A stretch of 64,000 bases of DNA from Burkholderia sp. Ax-1719 (GCF_011753055.1 NZ_VWWJ01000023.1:1-64000); one strand, 5' to 3'; shown: positions 8,459 through 17,642, numbered from the stretch's first letter. Program-made: numbers and translations. Notes: a model not told the origin generated them from the letters alone.

Positions 8459-10030
8459 TTACTTCGCCGGAGCCGAGGCCGGAACCGGCGTCGATGCGCC
8501 CGGCACGGCCGAAGCCGACGGCTTCACCGCGATCGGCGCCGAAGCGGATGCAGGCGGCTTCGCTTGCGCGAGGCGGCGCTCCATCGGCGACTTCGATTCC
8601 GTCACCGGCTTGCCTTGCAGCTTGTTGAGCGCCTGCTGGAGCATGAAGTCGTCGGTCGAACCGAACTCGACCGGCTTGCGGTCGCGATCCTTCTGGCGCT
8701 GTTCCGGCGTCTTCTTGTCGTTCTGCTCTTCAAGCTGACGCAGCATGTCCATGCGCTCCTGCTCGCGCAGATCCTGCTCCTTCTTCTCGTCCGGATCCTG
8801 CGTGTTCGCAAGGTGGTTCGAGTAGTCGACTTCGCGCGTGACGAGTGCGTCGTCCGGATCGCCATCGGCGTATTGATCGACCGCAACGTCAGGACGGATG
8901 CCCTTGTTCTGGATCGAACGGCCGCTCGGCGTGTAGTAGTACGCCGTGGTCAGACGCAGTGCCGTGTCGGCCGTCATCGGACGCACCGTCTGCACCGAAC
9001 CCTTGCCGAACGTGGTCTTGCCGATGATGAGCGCACGCTTCTGGTCCTGCAGCGCGCCCGCGACGATTTCCGATGCCGACGCCGAGTAGGCGTTGGTCAG
9101 CACGATCATCGGCACGGTCTTGAACTCGGCCGCTTCGCCCTTGAGCGGATCGCCATCGAACGACGGCAGGCGGTAGTTCTCGTAGTTGTCGCGATAGACC
9201 TGCTTGGAATCCGGGATCTGGCCGTTGGTGGACACGACCACCGAATCCGCCGGCAGGAACGCGCCCGCAACGCCGACCGCGCTCTGCAGCAGACCGCCGC
9301 CGTTGTTGCGCAGGTCGAGGATGAGGCCCTTGAGGTTCGGCTCCTGACGCGCGATGTCCTGCAGCTTGGCCGCGAGGTCAGGCGTGGTGCGTTCCTGGAA
9401 GCTCGTGATGCGGATGTACGCGTAGCCCGGCGCGAGGATCTTCGACTTCACGCTCTGCACCTTGATGATGGCGCGCGTAATCGTGAGCGGGAAGGTGCGG
9501 TCGTCGGTCTTGCGGAAGATCGTCAGCGTGACCTTGGTGCCCGGGTCGCCGCGCATCTGCTTGACCGCCTGGTCGAGCGTCATGCCGCGCACGGGCTTGT
9601 CGTTGATGCGCGTGATCAGGTCGCCCGGACGGATGCCGGCGCGGAATGCGGGCGTGTCTTCGATGGGCGAGATGACCTTGATCAGGCCGTCTTCCGAGGA
9701 GATCTCGATGCCGAGGCCCGCGAAGCGGCCCTTGGTCTGTTCCTGGAGTTCCTGGTAGTCGGTCTTGTCGAGATACGACGAGTGCGGGTCGAGGCTCGAC
9801 ACCATGCCCTTGATGGCAGCGGTGAGGAGCTTCTTGTCGTCGACCGGCGTGACGTACTCATGCTTGATCTGGCCGAACACTTCGGCGAAGAGCCGGAGCT
9901 GGTCGAGCGGCAACGGCTCGATCACGGTTTGCTGGGTCTGCTGCGCCGAGGCGGAAATTTGCAGGGTGGCAAAGACGCCGGTCGCGAGGCCAGCGGCGAT
10001 CAGGCCGATATTTTTAAGGTTCTTTCGCAT
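8459..10030 (-). CDS. S41 family C-terminal processing protease
   Basis: Periplasmic serine protease of the tail-specific/CtpA group. 523 residues. It begins with a signal peptide (KNLKNIGLIAAGLATGVF, cleaved near ISASA), then a PDZ domain around 95-175 (FAGLGIEISSEDG, GDLITRINDKPVRG) and a peptidase domain. The likely catalytic serine is in SASASEIVAGALQD and the lysine in IGKTTFGKGSVQT, the Ser-Lys dyad of the family. The last 150 residues are charged, then Ala/Pro/Ser-rich and low in complexity. It is transcribed towards the moeB-like gene and away from a 362-nt gap behind gpmA. Confidence 0.93.
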   Translation of the reverse strand: MRKNLKNIGLIAAGLATGVFATLQISASAQQTQQTVIEPLPLDQLRLFAEVFGQIKHEYVTPVDDKKLLTAAIKGMVSSLDPHSSYLDKTDYQELQEQTKGRFAGLGIEISSEDGLIKVISPIEDTPAFRAGIRPGDLITRINDKPVRGMTLDQAVKQMRGDPGTKVTLTIFRKTDDRTFPLTITRAIIKVQSVKSKILAPGYAYIRITSFQERTTPDLAAKLQDIARQEPNLKGLILDLRNNGGGLLQSAVGVAGAFLPADSVVVSTNGQIPDSKQVYRDNYENYRLPSFDGDPLKGEAAEFKTVPMIVLTNAYSASASEIVAGALQDQKRALIIGKTTFGKGSVQTVRPMTADTALRLTTAYYYTPSGRSIQNKGIRPDVAVDQYADGDPDDALVTREVDYSNHLANTQDPDEKKEQDLREQERMDMLRQLEEQNDKKTPEQRQKDRDRKPVEFGSTDDFMLQQALNKLQGKPVTESKSPMERRLAQAKPPASASAPIAVKPSASAVPGASTPVPASAPAK

Positions 10031-10392
10031 AGAGGTTGTTGCGTGCGGTCGAAAGGCGCGTGGCAGCGTCTAATGGAAAAGCGACGGACAAGTATAACTG
10101 CACACTCGGCCGCCCTGTGTATAAGGCGCGATGAAGGGACGAACGTTGCGGGTTCGACAGTCTGAACGCGAGCCAGTTCGCAAGTCGCGTGCCGCAAAGC
10201 CTTGCTGGGCGCGGGACTGGCGGGAGCGTGACGGGAGGCTGGCAGGTCTGCCAGACAGAGGCGCAAAAATGCGGAGGAAGACGGGATGCGCGCGACGGGC
10301 CGTTGCGCGCGGGTATCGCGCGGGTATACGACCGGCCCCGGGCAGCAAAGCTCAGGGCCGGTGAAGTCGACGGACGACAGGAAAAGATGGGC
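10031..10392. other. Intergenic region upstream of the S41 protease and downstream of gpmA
   Basis: A 362-nt gap. On the minus strand a -10-like TATACT lies at 10091-10096, about 60 nt upstream of the protease start. Near gpmA there is an 8-bp inverted repeat ACCGGCCC (10331-10338)/GGGCCGGT (10355-10362) without a T-tract, possibly ending gpmA. No gene is supported. Confidence 0.4.
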
Positions 10393-11139
10393 TTACGCCT
10401 TCTTGCCCTGGTTCGCCACGGCGGCTTGCGCTGCGGCGATGGCGTCGGCGTCGCCCAGGTAGTAATGCGTGATGGGTTTGAGGTTCTCGTCCAGTTCATA
10501 GACGAGCGGCACGCCGTTCGGAATGTTCAGGCCGACGATGTCGGTGTCCGAAATGCCGTCGAGGTACTTCACGAGTGCGCGGATCGAGTTGCCGTGCGCG
10601 GCGATCACGATCTTCTTGCCTGCCTTGATGGCCGGTGCGATCGACTCGTTCCACAGCGGCAGCACGCGCGCCACGGTGTCCTTCAGGCATTCCGTGAGCG
10701 GCAGCTCCTCGCGCGGCACCTTGGCGTAGCGCGGGTCGTTGTAGGCCGTGCGGTCGTCGGTCGGCTCCAGTGCGGGCGGCGGCGTGTCGTAGCTGCGGCG
10801 CCAGACCAGAACCTGTTCGTCGCCGTATTTGGCGGCGGTTTCGGCCTTGTTCAGACCCGAAAGCGCGCCATAGTGGCGCTCGTTCAGGCGCCACGAGTGG
10901 ACCACGGGCAGGTACATCTGGTCCATCTGATCCTGAACGTGCCAGAGCGTGCGGATCGCGCGCTTGAGCACCGAGGTGTAGGCGATGTCGAACGAGTAGC
11001 CCGATGCCTTGAGCAGCTGGCCGGCCTGCTGGGCTTCGCGGTTGCCCTGTTCGGTCAGGTCGACGTCCACCCAGCCGGTGAAGCGGTTTTCCTTGTTCCA
11101 GGTCGATTCGCCGTGGCGGATGAGTACGAGTTTGTACAT
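10393..11139 (-). CDS. gpmA: 2,3-bisphosphoglycerate-dependent phosphoglycerate mutase
   Basis: Glycolytic/gluconeogenic enzyme interconverting 3- and 2-phosphoglycerate. The ATG at 11139 gives 248 residues, the family length, and begins MYKLVLIRHGESTWNKENRF with the catalytic phosphohistidine in RHGES. The open frame extends 71 codons further upstream but that part has no homologous character. Other motifs are FTGWVDVDLTEQG, SVLKRAIRTLW, ERHYGALSGLNKAETA and the second catalytic histidine in AAHGNSIRALVKYL. It is divergent from the rhodanese-grxC-secB-gpsA set. Confidence 0.96.
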   Translation of the reverse strand: MYKLVLIRHGESTWNKENRFTGWVDVDLTEQGNREAQQAGQLLKASGYSFDIAYTSVLKRAIRTLWHVQDQMDQMYLPVVHSWRLNERHYGALSGLNKAETAAKYGDEQVLVWRRSYDTPPPALEPTDDRTAYNDPRYAKVPREELPLTECLKDTVARVLPLWNESIAPAIKAGKKIVIAAHGNSIRALVKYLDGISDTDIVGLNIPNGVPLVYELDENLKPITHYYLGDADAIAAAQAAVANQGKKA

Positions 11140-11291
11140 GTGGATGACGGTCGGTAGTGAGGGAAGCGGTAATCGGGGACGGGGAACGTCGGTGATACGC
11201 GCCGGCGTACAACTACCTGGCGAACGCTGCCCGGTCCAGCGGGTTGCGGCCTGGGCTCTTGGGGCGGCAACCCTGCGACAAACGGTTATTT

Positions 11292-11297
11292 TATAAT
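11292..11297 (+). promoter_or_regulatory. Candidate -10 box for the rhodanese-grxC-secB set
   Basis: TATAAT, 58 nt before the rhodanese GTG start, in the divergent spacer with gpmA. No strong -35 is seen at the right distance. Confidence 0.4.
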
Positions 11298-11354
11298 GAG
11301 CGGATTGTCTGAACTGGATTTCCCTCGATTTCTCTTTTTTCCGGCGGCTCATCC

Positions 11355-11780
11355 GTGACGTTCTTTACCAATTACATCAACCTTGTACTCATCGCGATCG
11401 TCCTCATCTCAGGAGGGTTGCTCCTGTGGCCGACGCTTAAGCGCGGTGGCCGCGGCGGTATTTCCGCTGCCGAAGCGACGCAGATGATCAACCGCCGCAA
11501 CGCGGTGGTGATCGACGTGCGTTCGGCCGACGAATTCGCCAAGGGCCATCTGCCCGCTGCCCGCCACCTGCCGTTTGGCGAGTTGCAGGGCAAGGTCGCG
11601 CAGTTCGTCAAGAACAAGAGCAACCCGGTGTTGCTGGTCTGCCAGACGGGCCAGCAGTCGCACAAGGCCGCGAGCCTCGTGAAAGAAGCCGGTTTTGCCG
11701 AAGTCCATGTGCTGGACGGCGGCGTCAACGCCTGGCAGCAGGCCGGTATGCCGGTCGTGAAACAAGGAGGTTCGAAGTGA
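11355..11780 (+). CDS. Membrane-anchored rhodanese-like domain protein
   Basis: Single-domain rhodanese, a possible sulfurtransferase. 141 residues from a GTG start. Residues 1-27 form one membrane anchor (FFTNYINLVLIAIVLISGG), so the domain is membrane-tethered. The rhodanese domain has DVRSADEFAKGHLPAARHLP and the active-site loop CQTGQQSHKAA, with the catalytic cysteine near residue 95. It overlaps the following glutaredoxin gene by 4 nt (GTGA), so translation is probably coupled. The physiological sulfur acceptor is unknown. Confidence 0.9.
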   Translation: MTFFTNYINLVLIAIVLISGGLLLWPTLKRGGRGGISAAEATQMINRRNAVVIDVRSADEFAKGHLPAARHLPFGELQGKVAQFVKNKSNPVLLVCQTGQQSHKAASLVKEAGFAEVHVLDGGVNAWQQAGMPVVKQGGSK

Positions 11781-12040
11781 GCAAGGTTGTCATGTACAGC
11801 ACCCAGGTGTGCCCGTATTGCCAGATGGCCGAACGTCTTTTAAAGTCGCGCGGCGTCGAACATATCGAGAAAGTGCTGATCGACCGGGACCCGGCGCGGC
11901 GCGAAGAAATGATGACGCGCACCGGCCGTCGCACCGTGCCGCAGGTTTTCATCGGCGAGACGCATGTGGGCGGTTACGATGACCTTTCCGCGCTCGACCG
12001 CGCCGGCGGCCTGATGCCGCTGCTCGAAGCGGCAGCATAA
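11777..12040 (+). CDS. grxC: Glutaredoxin 3
   Basis: Glutathione-dependent dithiol oxidoreductase. 87 residues with the CPYC active site at positions 12-15 (YSTQVCPYCQMAERLL) and the glutathione-binding TVPQVFI and GGYDDL segments. It starts with GTG inside the rhodanese stop codon, preceded by AAGGAGG within that gene. Its substrate glutathione is made by gshA and gshB in the same window. Confidence 0.96.
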   Translation: MSKVVMYSTQVCPYCQMAERLLKSRGVEHIEKVLIDRDPARREEMMTRTGRRTVPQVFIGETHVGGYDDLSALDRAGGLMPLLEAAA

Positions 12041-12246
12041 AGGCCCCCAGGCGGCGCTCTCGCGCGTCGCCACGTTTTTCGCCCGTGCGGGCCAGCCAGG
12101 CGCGCGCGGGCTTGTTGTCGCTTGTTGCTGTCATTGCTGCTCATTGCGGCTGCGCAGCGGTGTTTCGAGATTGTCCGATTTCCGGCAACGCGAAGCGTCG
12201 CAATACTGTGCAACTGCAACTCCATTTAATCAGGAAGCCAAACACC

Positions 12247-12711
12247 ATGTCTGACGAGAATAACCAGCCGTTCTTCAACATCCAGCGCATCTACCTCAAG
12301 GACCTTTCGCTGGAGCAGCCGAACTCGCCGGCCATCTTCCTCGAGCAGGACATGCCTTCCGTGGAAGTGGAAGTCGACGTCAAGGCCGAGCGCCTCGCGG
12401 AATCGGTGTTCGAAATCCTCGTGACCGGCACCGTCACCGCCAAGGTCAAGGAAAAGGTCGCTTTCCTGATCGAAGCCAAGCAAGCTGGCATTTTCGACAT
12501 CCGCAACATCCCGGCTGAACAGGTCGACCCGCTGGTTGGCATCGCCTGCCCGACGATCCTGTTCCCGTACCTGCGCTCGAACATCGCCGACGCGATCACG
12601 CGTGCCGGCTTCCCCCCGATCCATCTGGCCGAAATCAACTTCCAGGCGCTCTACGAGCAACGCCTGCAGCAGCTCGCGCAGCAACAAGGCACGAGCAACG
12701 CCACGCATTGA
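12247..12711 (+). CDS. secB: Protein-export chaperone SecB
   Basis: Cytosolic chaperone that keeps precursor proteins unfolded and hands them to SecA. The ATG at 12247 gives 154 residues starting MSDENNQPFFNIQRIYLKDL. The open frame continues 54 codons upstream but without SecB character. Conserved segments are LEQPNSPAIFLEQDMPSVEV, LIEAKQAGIFDIRNI and CPTILFPYLRSNIADAITRA. It lies between grxC and gpsA, a common order in Burkholderiaceae and related groups. Confidence 0.96.
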   Translation: MSDENNQPFFNIQRIYLKDLSLEQPNSPAIFLEQDMPSVEVEVDVKAERLAESVFEILVTGTVTAKVKEKVAFLIEAKQAGIFDIRNIPAEQVDPLVGIACPTILFPYLRSNIADAITRAGFPPIHLAEINFQALYEQRLQQLAQQQGTSNATH

Positions 12712-12761
12712 GTGGTCGTTGATTGACAGCTGAAACCTCACAACCGGTGCGGAGTACTGGA

Positions 12762-13760
12762 ATGAAAGTCGCCGTTCTCGGCGCCGGAGCGTGGGGCACC
12801 GCGCTGGCAGGGCATCTCGCCCAGGCGCACGACACATTGTTGTGGGCGCGCGATGGCGCGCTCGTCGACACATTGCGCAAGACGCACGAGAACGCCCGCT
12901 ATCTCGCGGGCGTCTCGCTGCCGCAATCCCTCAAGTACGAAACCGATCTCGCCACCGCGCTCGAACACGCTTCGGGCGAGGCGGATCTGGTCGTGCTCGG
13001 CACCCCGGTCGCGGGTCTGCGCGACATGCTGCGCACCATGCGCGACATGGGCCGCGTGCCGGCGCACTTCGTCTGGCTCTGCAAGGGCTTCGAAGCCGAT
13101 TCTCAACTCATGCCGCATCAGGTCGTGGCCGCCGAATTGCCCGATCACGCGAGCAACGGCGTGCTGTCCGGCCCGAGCTTCGCGCGCGAAGTGGGCGACG
13201 GTCTGCCCGTCGCGCTGACGGTGGCGAGCAGCAGCGCCGACTGCCGCGAGCGCACGCTCGCCGCCTTCCACCATCGCGCGATGCGCATCTATACCGGCGA
13301 CGACGTCGTCGGCGTGGAAGTGGGCGGCGCGGTCAAGAACGTGCTGGCGATTGCCACGGGCATCTCCGACGGACTGGGCCTGGGCCTGAATGCGCGCGCG
13401 GCGCTCATCACGCGCGGCCTCGCGGAAATGACGCGGCTGGGCGCGGCGCTGGGCGGCCGCGCGGAAACCTTCACCGGTCTCACGGGACTCGGCGACCTGA
13501 TTCTCACCGCGACGGGCGATCTGTCGCGCAACCGCACCGTGGGCAAGCAGCTCGCGAGCGGGCGTACGCTCGACGATATTCTTGGCGCGCTGGGCCATGT
13601 GGCCGAAGGCGTGCGCTGCGCGCGCGCCGTGGCGGCGATTGCGCGTGCGCATCAGATCGACATGCCGATCACCGAGGCGGTGTGCGATGTGCTGTTCGCG
13701 GGCGTCGCGCCGCGCGATGCAGTGAGCGCGCTGCTCAGGCGCGACGCGAAGGCGGAGTAG
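12762..13760 (+). CDS. gpsA: Glycerol-3-phosphate dehydrogenase [NAD(P)+]
   Basis: Reduces dihydroxyacetone phosphate to sn-glycerol-3-phosphate for phospholipid synthesis. 332 residues from the ATG at 12762; an upstream GTG or TTG frame is open to 12723 but the protein family starts at MKVAVLGAGAWGTALAGHL, which is the NAD(P)-binding glycine motif. Other signatures are LCKGFE, SGPSFAREV, GAVKNVLAIATGI and GLTGLGDLILTATGDLSRN. It starts 50 nt after secB. Confidence 0.96.
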   Translation: MKVAVLGAGAWGTALAGHLAQAHDTLLWARDGALVDTLRKTHENARYLAGVSLPQSLKYETDLATALEHASGEADLVVLGTPVAGLRDMLRTMRDMGRVPAHFVWLCKGFEADSQLMPHQVVAAELPDHASNGVLSGPSFAREVGDGLPVALTVASSSADCRERTLAAFHHRAMRIYTGDDVVGVEVGGAVKNVLAIATGISDGLGLGLNARAALITRGLAEMTRLGAALGGRAETFTGLTGLGDLILTATGDLSRNRTVGKQLASGRTLDDILGALGHVAEGVRCARAVAAIARAHQIDMPITEAVCDVLFAGVAPRDAVSALLRRDAKAE

Positions 13761-13805
13761 CGTCCCGGTTGGCGCTCCCAGCCTGACTATGCAAGGAGTG
13801 CCAGC

Positions 13806-14330
13806 ATGCTGACCATCGGAAACTGCCGCATCGAAGCGCAAGTGGTGGACATCACCACGCTGCACGTCGATGCAATCGTGAATGCCGCCAATACGTCGCT
13901 GCTCGGCGGCGGTGGCGTGGATGGCGCGATCCACCGCGCGGCGGGCCCTGATCTGCTGCGCGAGTGCCGCGCCCTCAATGGCTGCCCGACCGGCGACGCC
14001 AAATCCACCGCCGGCTATCAACTCCCTGCAAAACATGTGATCCACACCGTCGGCCCCGTCTGGAACGGGGGCGGGCGCGACGAAGCCTTGCTGCTCGCTT
14101 CGTGCTACCGGCGTTCGCTGGAAGTGGCGCGCGACGCGGGCGTCAGAAGCATCGCGTTTCCGGCGATCAGTTGCGGCGTTTATCGCTTTCCGCCCGATGA
14201 GGCGGTGAAGATTGCGCTCGCAACGGTCGTCGACGGATTGGCCGCTTATCCGACGCTCGAACGCGTGATCTTTGCGTGTTTCGACGATGCGATGCTGACG
14301 CGTTACGAGCGCGAGATCGCCGCGCTCTGA
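13806..14330 (+). CDS. Macrodomain protein (O-acetyl-ADP-ribose deacetylase-like)
   Basis: Single macrodomain of the MacroD/YmdB type, which hydrolyses O-acetyl-ADP-ribose or ADP-ribose esters. 174 residues. Ligand-binding motifs are VDAIVNAANTSLLGGGGVDG (about 20-39) with the catalytic Asn and the glycine loop, and AFPAISCGVYRFP (about 119-131) for the phosphate and distal ribose. It is 45 nt after gpsA in the same direction and converges on trmL with only 15 nt between stop codons. The true substrate in this organism is not known. Confidence 0.9.
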   Translation: MLTIGNCRIEAQVVDITTLHVDAIVNAANTSLLGGGGVDGAIHRAAGPDLLRECRALNGCPTGDAKSTAGYQLPAKHVIHTVGPVWNGGGRDEALLLASCYRRSLEVARDAGVRSIAFPAISCGVYRFPPDEAVKIALATVVDGLAAYPTLERVIFACFDDAMLTRYEREIAAL

Positions 14331-14345
14331 CGCCAGCCGCAGAGA

Positions 14346-14816
14346 TTATTCGCCGCCTTCAAACCCCGCCTGACGCCACGCCTCAAACACCACCACTGCG
14401 ACGGTGTTGGACAGATTCAGACTGCGGTTGTCAGGCCGCATCGGCAGGCGCACGCGCTGTTCGGGCGCGAAACGATCGAGCACCGCATCCGGCAGACCGC
14501 GCGTTTCCGCGCCGAACACGAACCAGTCACCCGGCAGGAAGGCGTGATCGTGAAAGCGGCCCGAGCCGCGCGTGGTGAACGCGAACATGCGCGCCGGATC
14601 GGGCGTTTCCTTAGCGAGGAACGCGTCCCAGTCGGCATGGACATTCATCTGCGCGTATTCGTGATAGTCGAGGCCGGCGCGGCGCAGCTTCGTGTCGTCG
14701 AGCGGGAAGCCAAGCGGCTCGATCAGATGCAGCCGCGCGCCCGTGTTGGCGCACAGGCGGATGACGTTGCCGGTGTTCGGCGGAATTTCCGGTTCGACGA
14801 GAACGACGTTAAACAT
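14346..14816 (-). CDS. trmL: tRNA (cytidine(34)-2'-O)-methyltransferase
   Basis: SPOUT-family methyltransferase that 2'-O-methylates the wobble base of tRNA-Leu. 156 residues. Signatures are FNVVLVEPEIPPNTGNVIRL at the N-terminus, LVFGAETRGLP-type segment (VFGAETRGLPD) and RSLNLSNTVAVVVFEAWRQ at the C-terminal knot. It is the next gene after comF on the same strand, 44 nt apart. Confidence 0.94.
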   Translation of the reverse strand: MFNVVLVEPEIPPNTGNVIRLCANTGARLHLIEPLGFPLDDTKLRRAGLDYHEYAQMNVHADWDAFLAKETPDPARMFAFTTRGSGRFHDHAFLPGDWFVFGAETRGLPDAVLDRFAPEQRVRLPMRPDNRSLNLSNTVAVVVFEAWRQAGFEGGE

Positions 14817-14860
14817 GACGATAAAAACAGTAAAGAGAGCTTAAAAACGAAAAAGGCGCG

Positions 14861-15820
14861 TCAGTCTTTCGGCGTGCGCAAGGCGACGAAATTCGTCACG
14901 CGCCGCGCGCCTGCGGTCTTGAGCAGATGCGCGAGCGCGTCGAGCGTCGCGCCCGAGGTCATCACATCGTCGACTACGCCGATATGCAGACCGCTCAGCG
15001 CGTCGCCGTCATCCTTTAGCGCGAACGCACGGCCCACGTTGCGACGGCGCGTATCCCGGTCGAGCCGCGACTGCGCTGCGGTGTGCAGCGTGCGGCGCAC
15101 CAGCGTGGCGTCGGCGCGCGTCCCGAGCGCCCGGGCCAGAGGTTTCGCGATCTGCCACGCCTGGTTATAGCCGCGCGCGATCAGGCGCTCGCGCGAGAGC
15201 GGCACCGGCACGATCAGCACGGGCGCATCGGCCGGGTCGAGCGCGTCGTCGGCCGCACGGGCGAGGCGGCGCGCGAATTCCTCCCCCAGCCCGAGGCGCG
15301 CCCCGAACTTCAGCCCGCGCGCCAGCGCGTCGAGCGGCGCGCGGTAGTCGGCCAGCGCGACGGTCGCGTCGAAGGCGGGCGGTGCTTTCGTGCAAACGTC
15401 ACACCGAAGTTGTCCGCGATGCCGCCCTTGATGGCTGCGACTGCCGGAAAGCGGCAGCGCGCAGACCGCGCAGCGCAGCCGCGCCTCGTTCCAGTACGCC
15501 GCATCGCAGGCCGCGCAGAGCACCGAATCCCACTGCCGAAGGCCGCCGCGCGGGCGTGCCGCCGGGCTGCGCACCCCGAGCGAGCGTCGCGGCAAATTGC
15601 CGCATAATGGGCACGCACTGGGTAACAAAGTGGGTAAGTAGTTCGGTAGCAGATCCGACAGCACTAACTGGACGAGCCGCGGCCAACGCGCCTGCCCGTT
15701 CCGATAAGCGCGCATCGCCATGTTCTGGCAGGCGCGTCGCGGGACAGGCGACGGGTTGGACGTCGCTGAAGACGTCGTCGATTGCGGTACATCGGACGGC
15801 AATTCGGTCGGCGGCGGCAT
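14861..15820 (-). CDS. ComF family protein (phosphoribosyltransferase-like)
   Basis: Protein of the ComF/GntX family, implicated in DNA uptake in some bacteria, with a phosphoribosyltransferase-type C-terminal domain. It carries an N-terminal zinc-ribbon-like set of four CxxC pairs (CPLC, CAAC, CAVC, CDVC), then PVPLSRERLIARGYNQA and the PRPP-binding-like segment HIGVVDDVMTSGATLDAL. The start is uncertain: the ATG at 15820 gives 319 residues, and the ATG at 15721 gives 286 and skips a low-complexity Ser/Pro stretch. The open frame extends much further but only as the antisense of the methyltransferase gene. Confidence 0.88.
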   Translation of the reverse strand: MPPPTELPSDVPQSTTSSATSNPSPVPRRACQNMAMRAYRNGQARWPRLVQLVLSDLLPNYLPTLLPSACPLCGNLPRRSLGVRSPAARPRGGLRQWDSVLCAACDAAYWNEARLRCAVCALPLSGSRSHQGRHRGQLRCDVCTKAPPAFDATVALADYRAPLDALARGLKFGARLGLGEEFARRLARAADDALDPADAPVLIVPVPLSRERLIARGYNQAWQIAKPLARALGTRADATLVRRTLHTAAQSRLDRDTRRRNVGRAFALKDDGDALSGLHIGVVDDVMTSGATLDALAHLLKTAGARRVTNFVALRTPKD

Positions 15821-15904
15821 CGTAGGACGGCCCGAAGCGGGCGAGTGAACTGAAAGGACAGGAGTGAGCGAGTATACTTCGCAGACTTCGCCAATACGAC
15901 CGAC

Positions 15905-16891
15905 ATGTCCCCGTCTCACCCCAGACCCGGCCGTCCGGCCTATGATCCGCGCTATCTGCAGCGGATTTTCGACCGCCGTGCGGCGACCTTCGATCAGGTC
16001 GCGTTCCTGCCGCGCGAAATTGCTGACCGCATGCGCGAGCGCCTCGAATACATCAAGGTAAGCCCCTCGTGCGTGCTCGACCTGGGCTGCGGCCCCGGTG
16101 ACGATCTCCCCGCGCTGCGCGAACGCTTCCCGGAAGCGCCCGTGTTCGGCGCCGATCTCTCCTTCGCCATGCTGGAGCGCGCCCGCGCGCACGACGCGGG
16201 CGACACGAGCTGGCGGCGCTTCCTCCCGGCATCCATTGGACGCGCGCTCGGTTCGCGCGGGCCACGTTTCGCGCAGGCCGATTTCGCCGCGCTGCCGTTC
16301 GCGCACGGCGCGTTCGAGCTGCTGTGGTCGAATCTCGCGCTGCACTGGCATCCGCGCCCGGACCTCGTGTTCGGCGAATGGCAGCGCGTGCTCAAGGTGA
16401 ACGGCCTGCTGATGTTCAGCACGCTCGGGCCCGATACGCTCAAGGAACTGCGCGGCGCCTACGCCGAAGTCGAGGCTGCGCACGGCGTGCCGATGCAGCC
16501 GCATGTGATCGATTTCGTCGATATGCACGATCTCGGCGACATGCTGGTCGAGAACGGTTTCGAGATTCCGGTGATGGATCAGGAAACGCTCACCGTCACC
16601 TACAAGACGCCCGAAAAGCTGCTCGCCGATGTGCGTCGCTGGGGCGCCTATCCGTTCTCGCGCAGCCTGGGTGCTGAGGATGAACCGGGCGCATCGCGCC
16701 GCCTGCATCGCGCGCTGCTGGCTGCGCTCGAAGCGCGCCGCCTGAGCGACGGGCCGAACGCCGGCACCATCCCGCTGACCTTCGAGATCATTTACGGACA
16801 TGCGTGGAAAGCCGTGCCGCGCACCACTGCGGAAGGCCACGGCATCGTGCGGATCGAAGATATCGGCCGAGGTTCGGCAAGGAATCGGTGA
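15905..16891 (+). CDS. SAM-dependent methyltransferase, BioC-like
   Basis: Class I methyltransferase. 328 residues. The SAM-binding motif CVLDLGCGPGDDLPALRERF is near residues 57-76, followed by PVFGADLSFAMLE, and the later segment LLWSNLALHWHPRPDLVFGEW resembles malonyl-ACP O-methyltransferase (BioC), the entry step to the biotin pimelate chain. No other biotin genes are nearby, so the assignment to BioC is tentative. It is divergent from comF; the two start codons are about 84 nt apart if the ATG at 15820 is used for comF. Confidence 0.85.
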   Translation: MSPSHPRPGRPAYDPRYLQRIFDRRAATFDQVAFLPREIADRMRERLEYIKVSPSCVLDLGCGPGDDLPALRERFPEAPVFGADLSFAMLERARAHDAGDTSWRRFLPASIGRALGSRGPRFAQADFAALPFAHGAFELLWSNLALHWHPRPDLVFGEWQRVLKVNGLLMFSTLGPDTLKELRGAYAEVEAAHGVPMQPHVIDFVDMHDLGDMLVENGFEIPVMDQETLTVTYKTPEKLLADVRRWGAYPFSRSLGAEDEPGASRRLHRALLAALEARRLSDGPNAGTIPLTFEIIYGHAWKAVPRTTAEGHGIVRIEDIGRGSARNR

Positions 16892-17007
16892 CGTAATAAG
16901 GGGGCTTTCGTTATGCCTGAAATTAGCGCCTGAAAAGCCCTCGAAATTTTATTGAAAAATCGCTGGAAGTCCCGTCAGTATTGGGTTTGCGGCCGATTGT
17001 GGCTTGC

Positions 17008-17036
17008 TTGTGGGGGCTTGGGATCGCGCCTATAAT
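17008..17036 (+). promoter_or_regulatory. Sigma70-type promoter for the DUF2244-cox region
   Basis: TTGTGG (17008-17013), 17-nt spacer, TATAAT (17031-17036). It would start transcription near 17043, about 120 nt before the DUF2244 ATG, and could also feed coxB downstream. Confidence 0.6.
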
Positions 17037-17165
17037 GCGTCGGTCTGCAGGCGGTGGGGCGGGATTCATTTCCGTGCAACGCCGCGGCGCCTCCAGATTC
17101 TCCCGCAGTTGTGCAAGGCGCAAAGCGGCGATAGTCTGAGGATGTTGCAGTGGGGGAAACGAGCG

Positions 17166-17642
17166 ATGCAGACATCTGATCTGCTGGCGAGCCCGGAGCC
17201 GGTCCTCAAGGACTGGACGATGAAGCGCAATTGTTCGGTTTCGCCCAGGCAATTCGTGTTGTTCTATTTGTCGCTGGCGCTGGTCTCCATCGCGATCGCC
17301 GTTCTGCTGTTGATCCACGGCGCCTGGCTGGTTTTGCCGTTCACTGGCATCGATCTGTTGGTCGTTGGGGGCGCCTTCGCCATCTATGCGCGCCATGCTG
17401 TCGATTACGAACGAATCAGGCTTTATCCGAACCGGCTGGTGATCGAGCAGATGAGCGCCGACGCGCTCACGCAGTTCGAATTCAATCCCCGCTGGGTCCG
17501 GGTCGAGCCGGGCGCCACCCCACGCGACCCGGTGCGTCTCGTGTCCCGCGGCCAGGCGGTCGCTGTCGGGTTGCATTTGCCGCAGTATCGGCGTGCGCAG
17601 TTCGCGCGGGAACTGCGCTCGTGGCTTGCGCGCGCGATTTGA
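17166..17642 (+). CDS. DUF2244 domain membrane protein
   Basis: Small integral membrane protein of unknown function. 158 residues from the ATG at 17166. Two adjacent membrane segments (VLFYLSLALVSIAIAVLLLI and LVLPFTGIDLLVVGGAFAIY, roughly residues 36-80) are followed by a soluble domain with WVRVEPGATP and a basic C-terminus. It is commonly found next to cytochrome oxidase genes in beta-proteobacteria, and here coxB starts 118 nt downstream. A role with the oxidase is inference from position only. Confidence 0.82.
   Translation: MQTSDLLASPEPVLKDWTMKRNCSVSPRQFVLFYLSLALVSIAIAVLLLIHGAWLVLPFTGIDLLVVGGAFAIYARHAVDYERIRLYPNRLVIEQMSADALTQFEFNPRWVRVEPGATPRDPVRLVSRGQAVAVGLHLPQYRRAQFARELRSWLARAI

Noticed and set aside
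12085..12246. Extended N-terminus of secB
   Set aside because: No SecB homology and no ribosome-binding site; the ATG at 12247 begins the known family sequence.
14861..16840. A 659-codon open frame on the minus strand covering comF and the antisense of the methyltransferase gene
   Set aside because: Only the C-terminal part resembles ComF; the rest is an artefact of high GC, antisense to a well supported methyltransferase.
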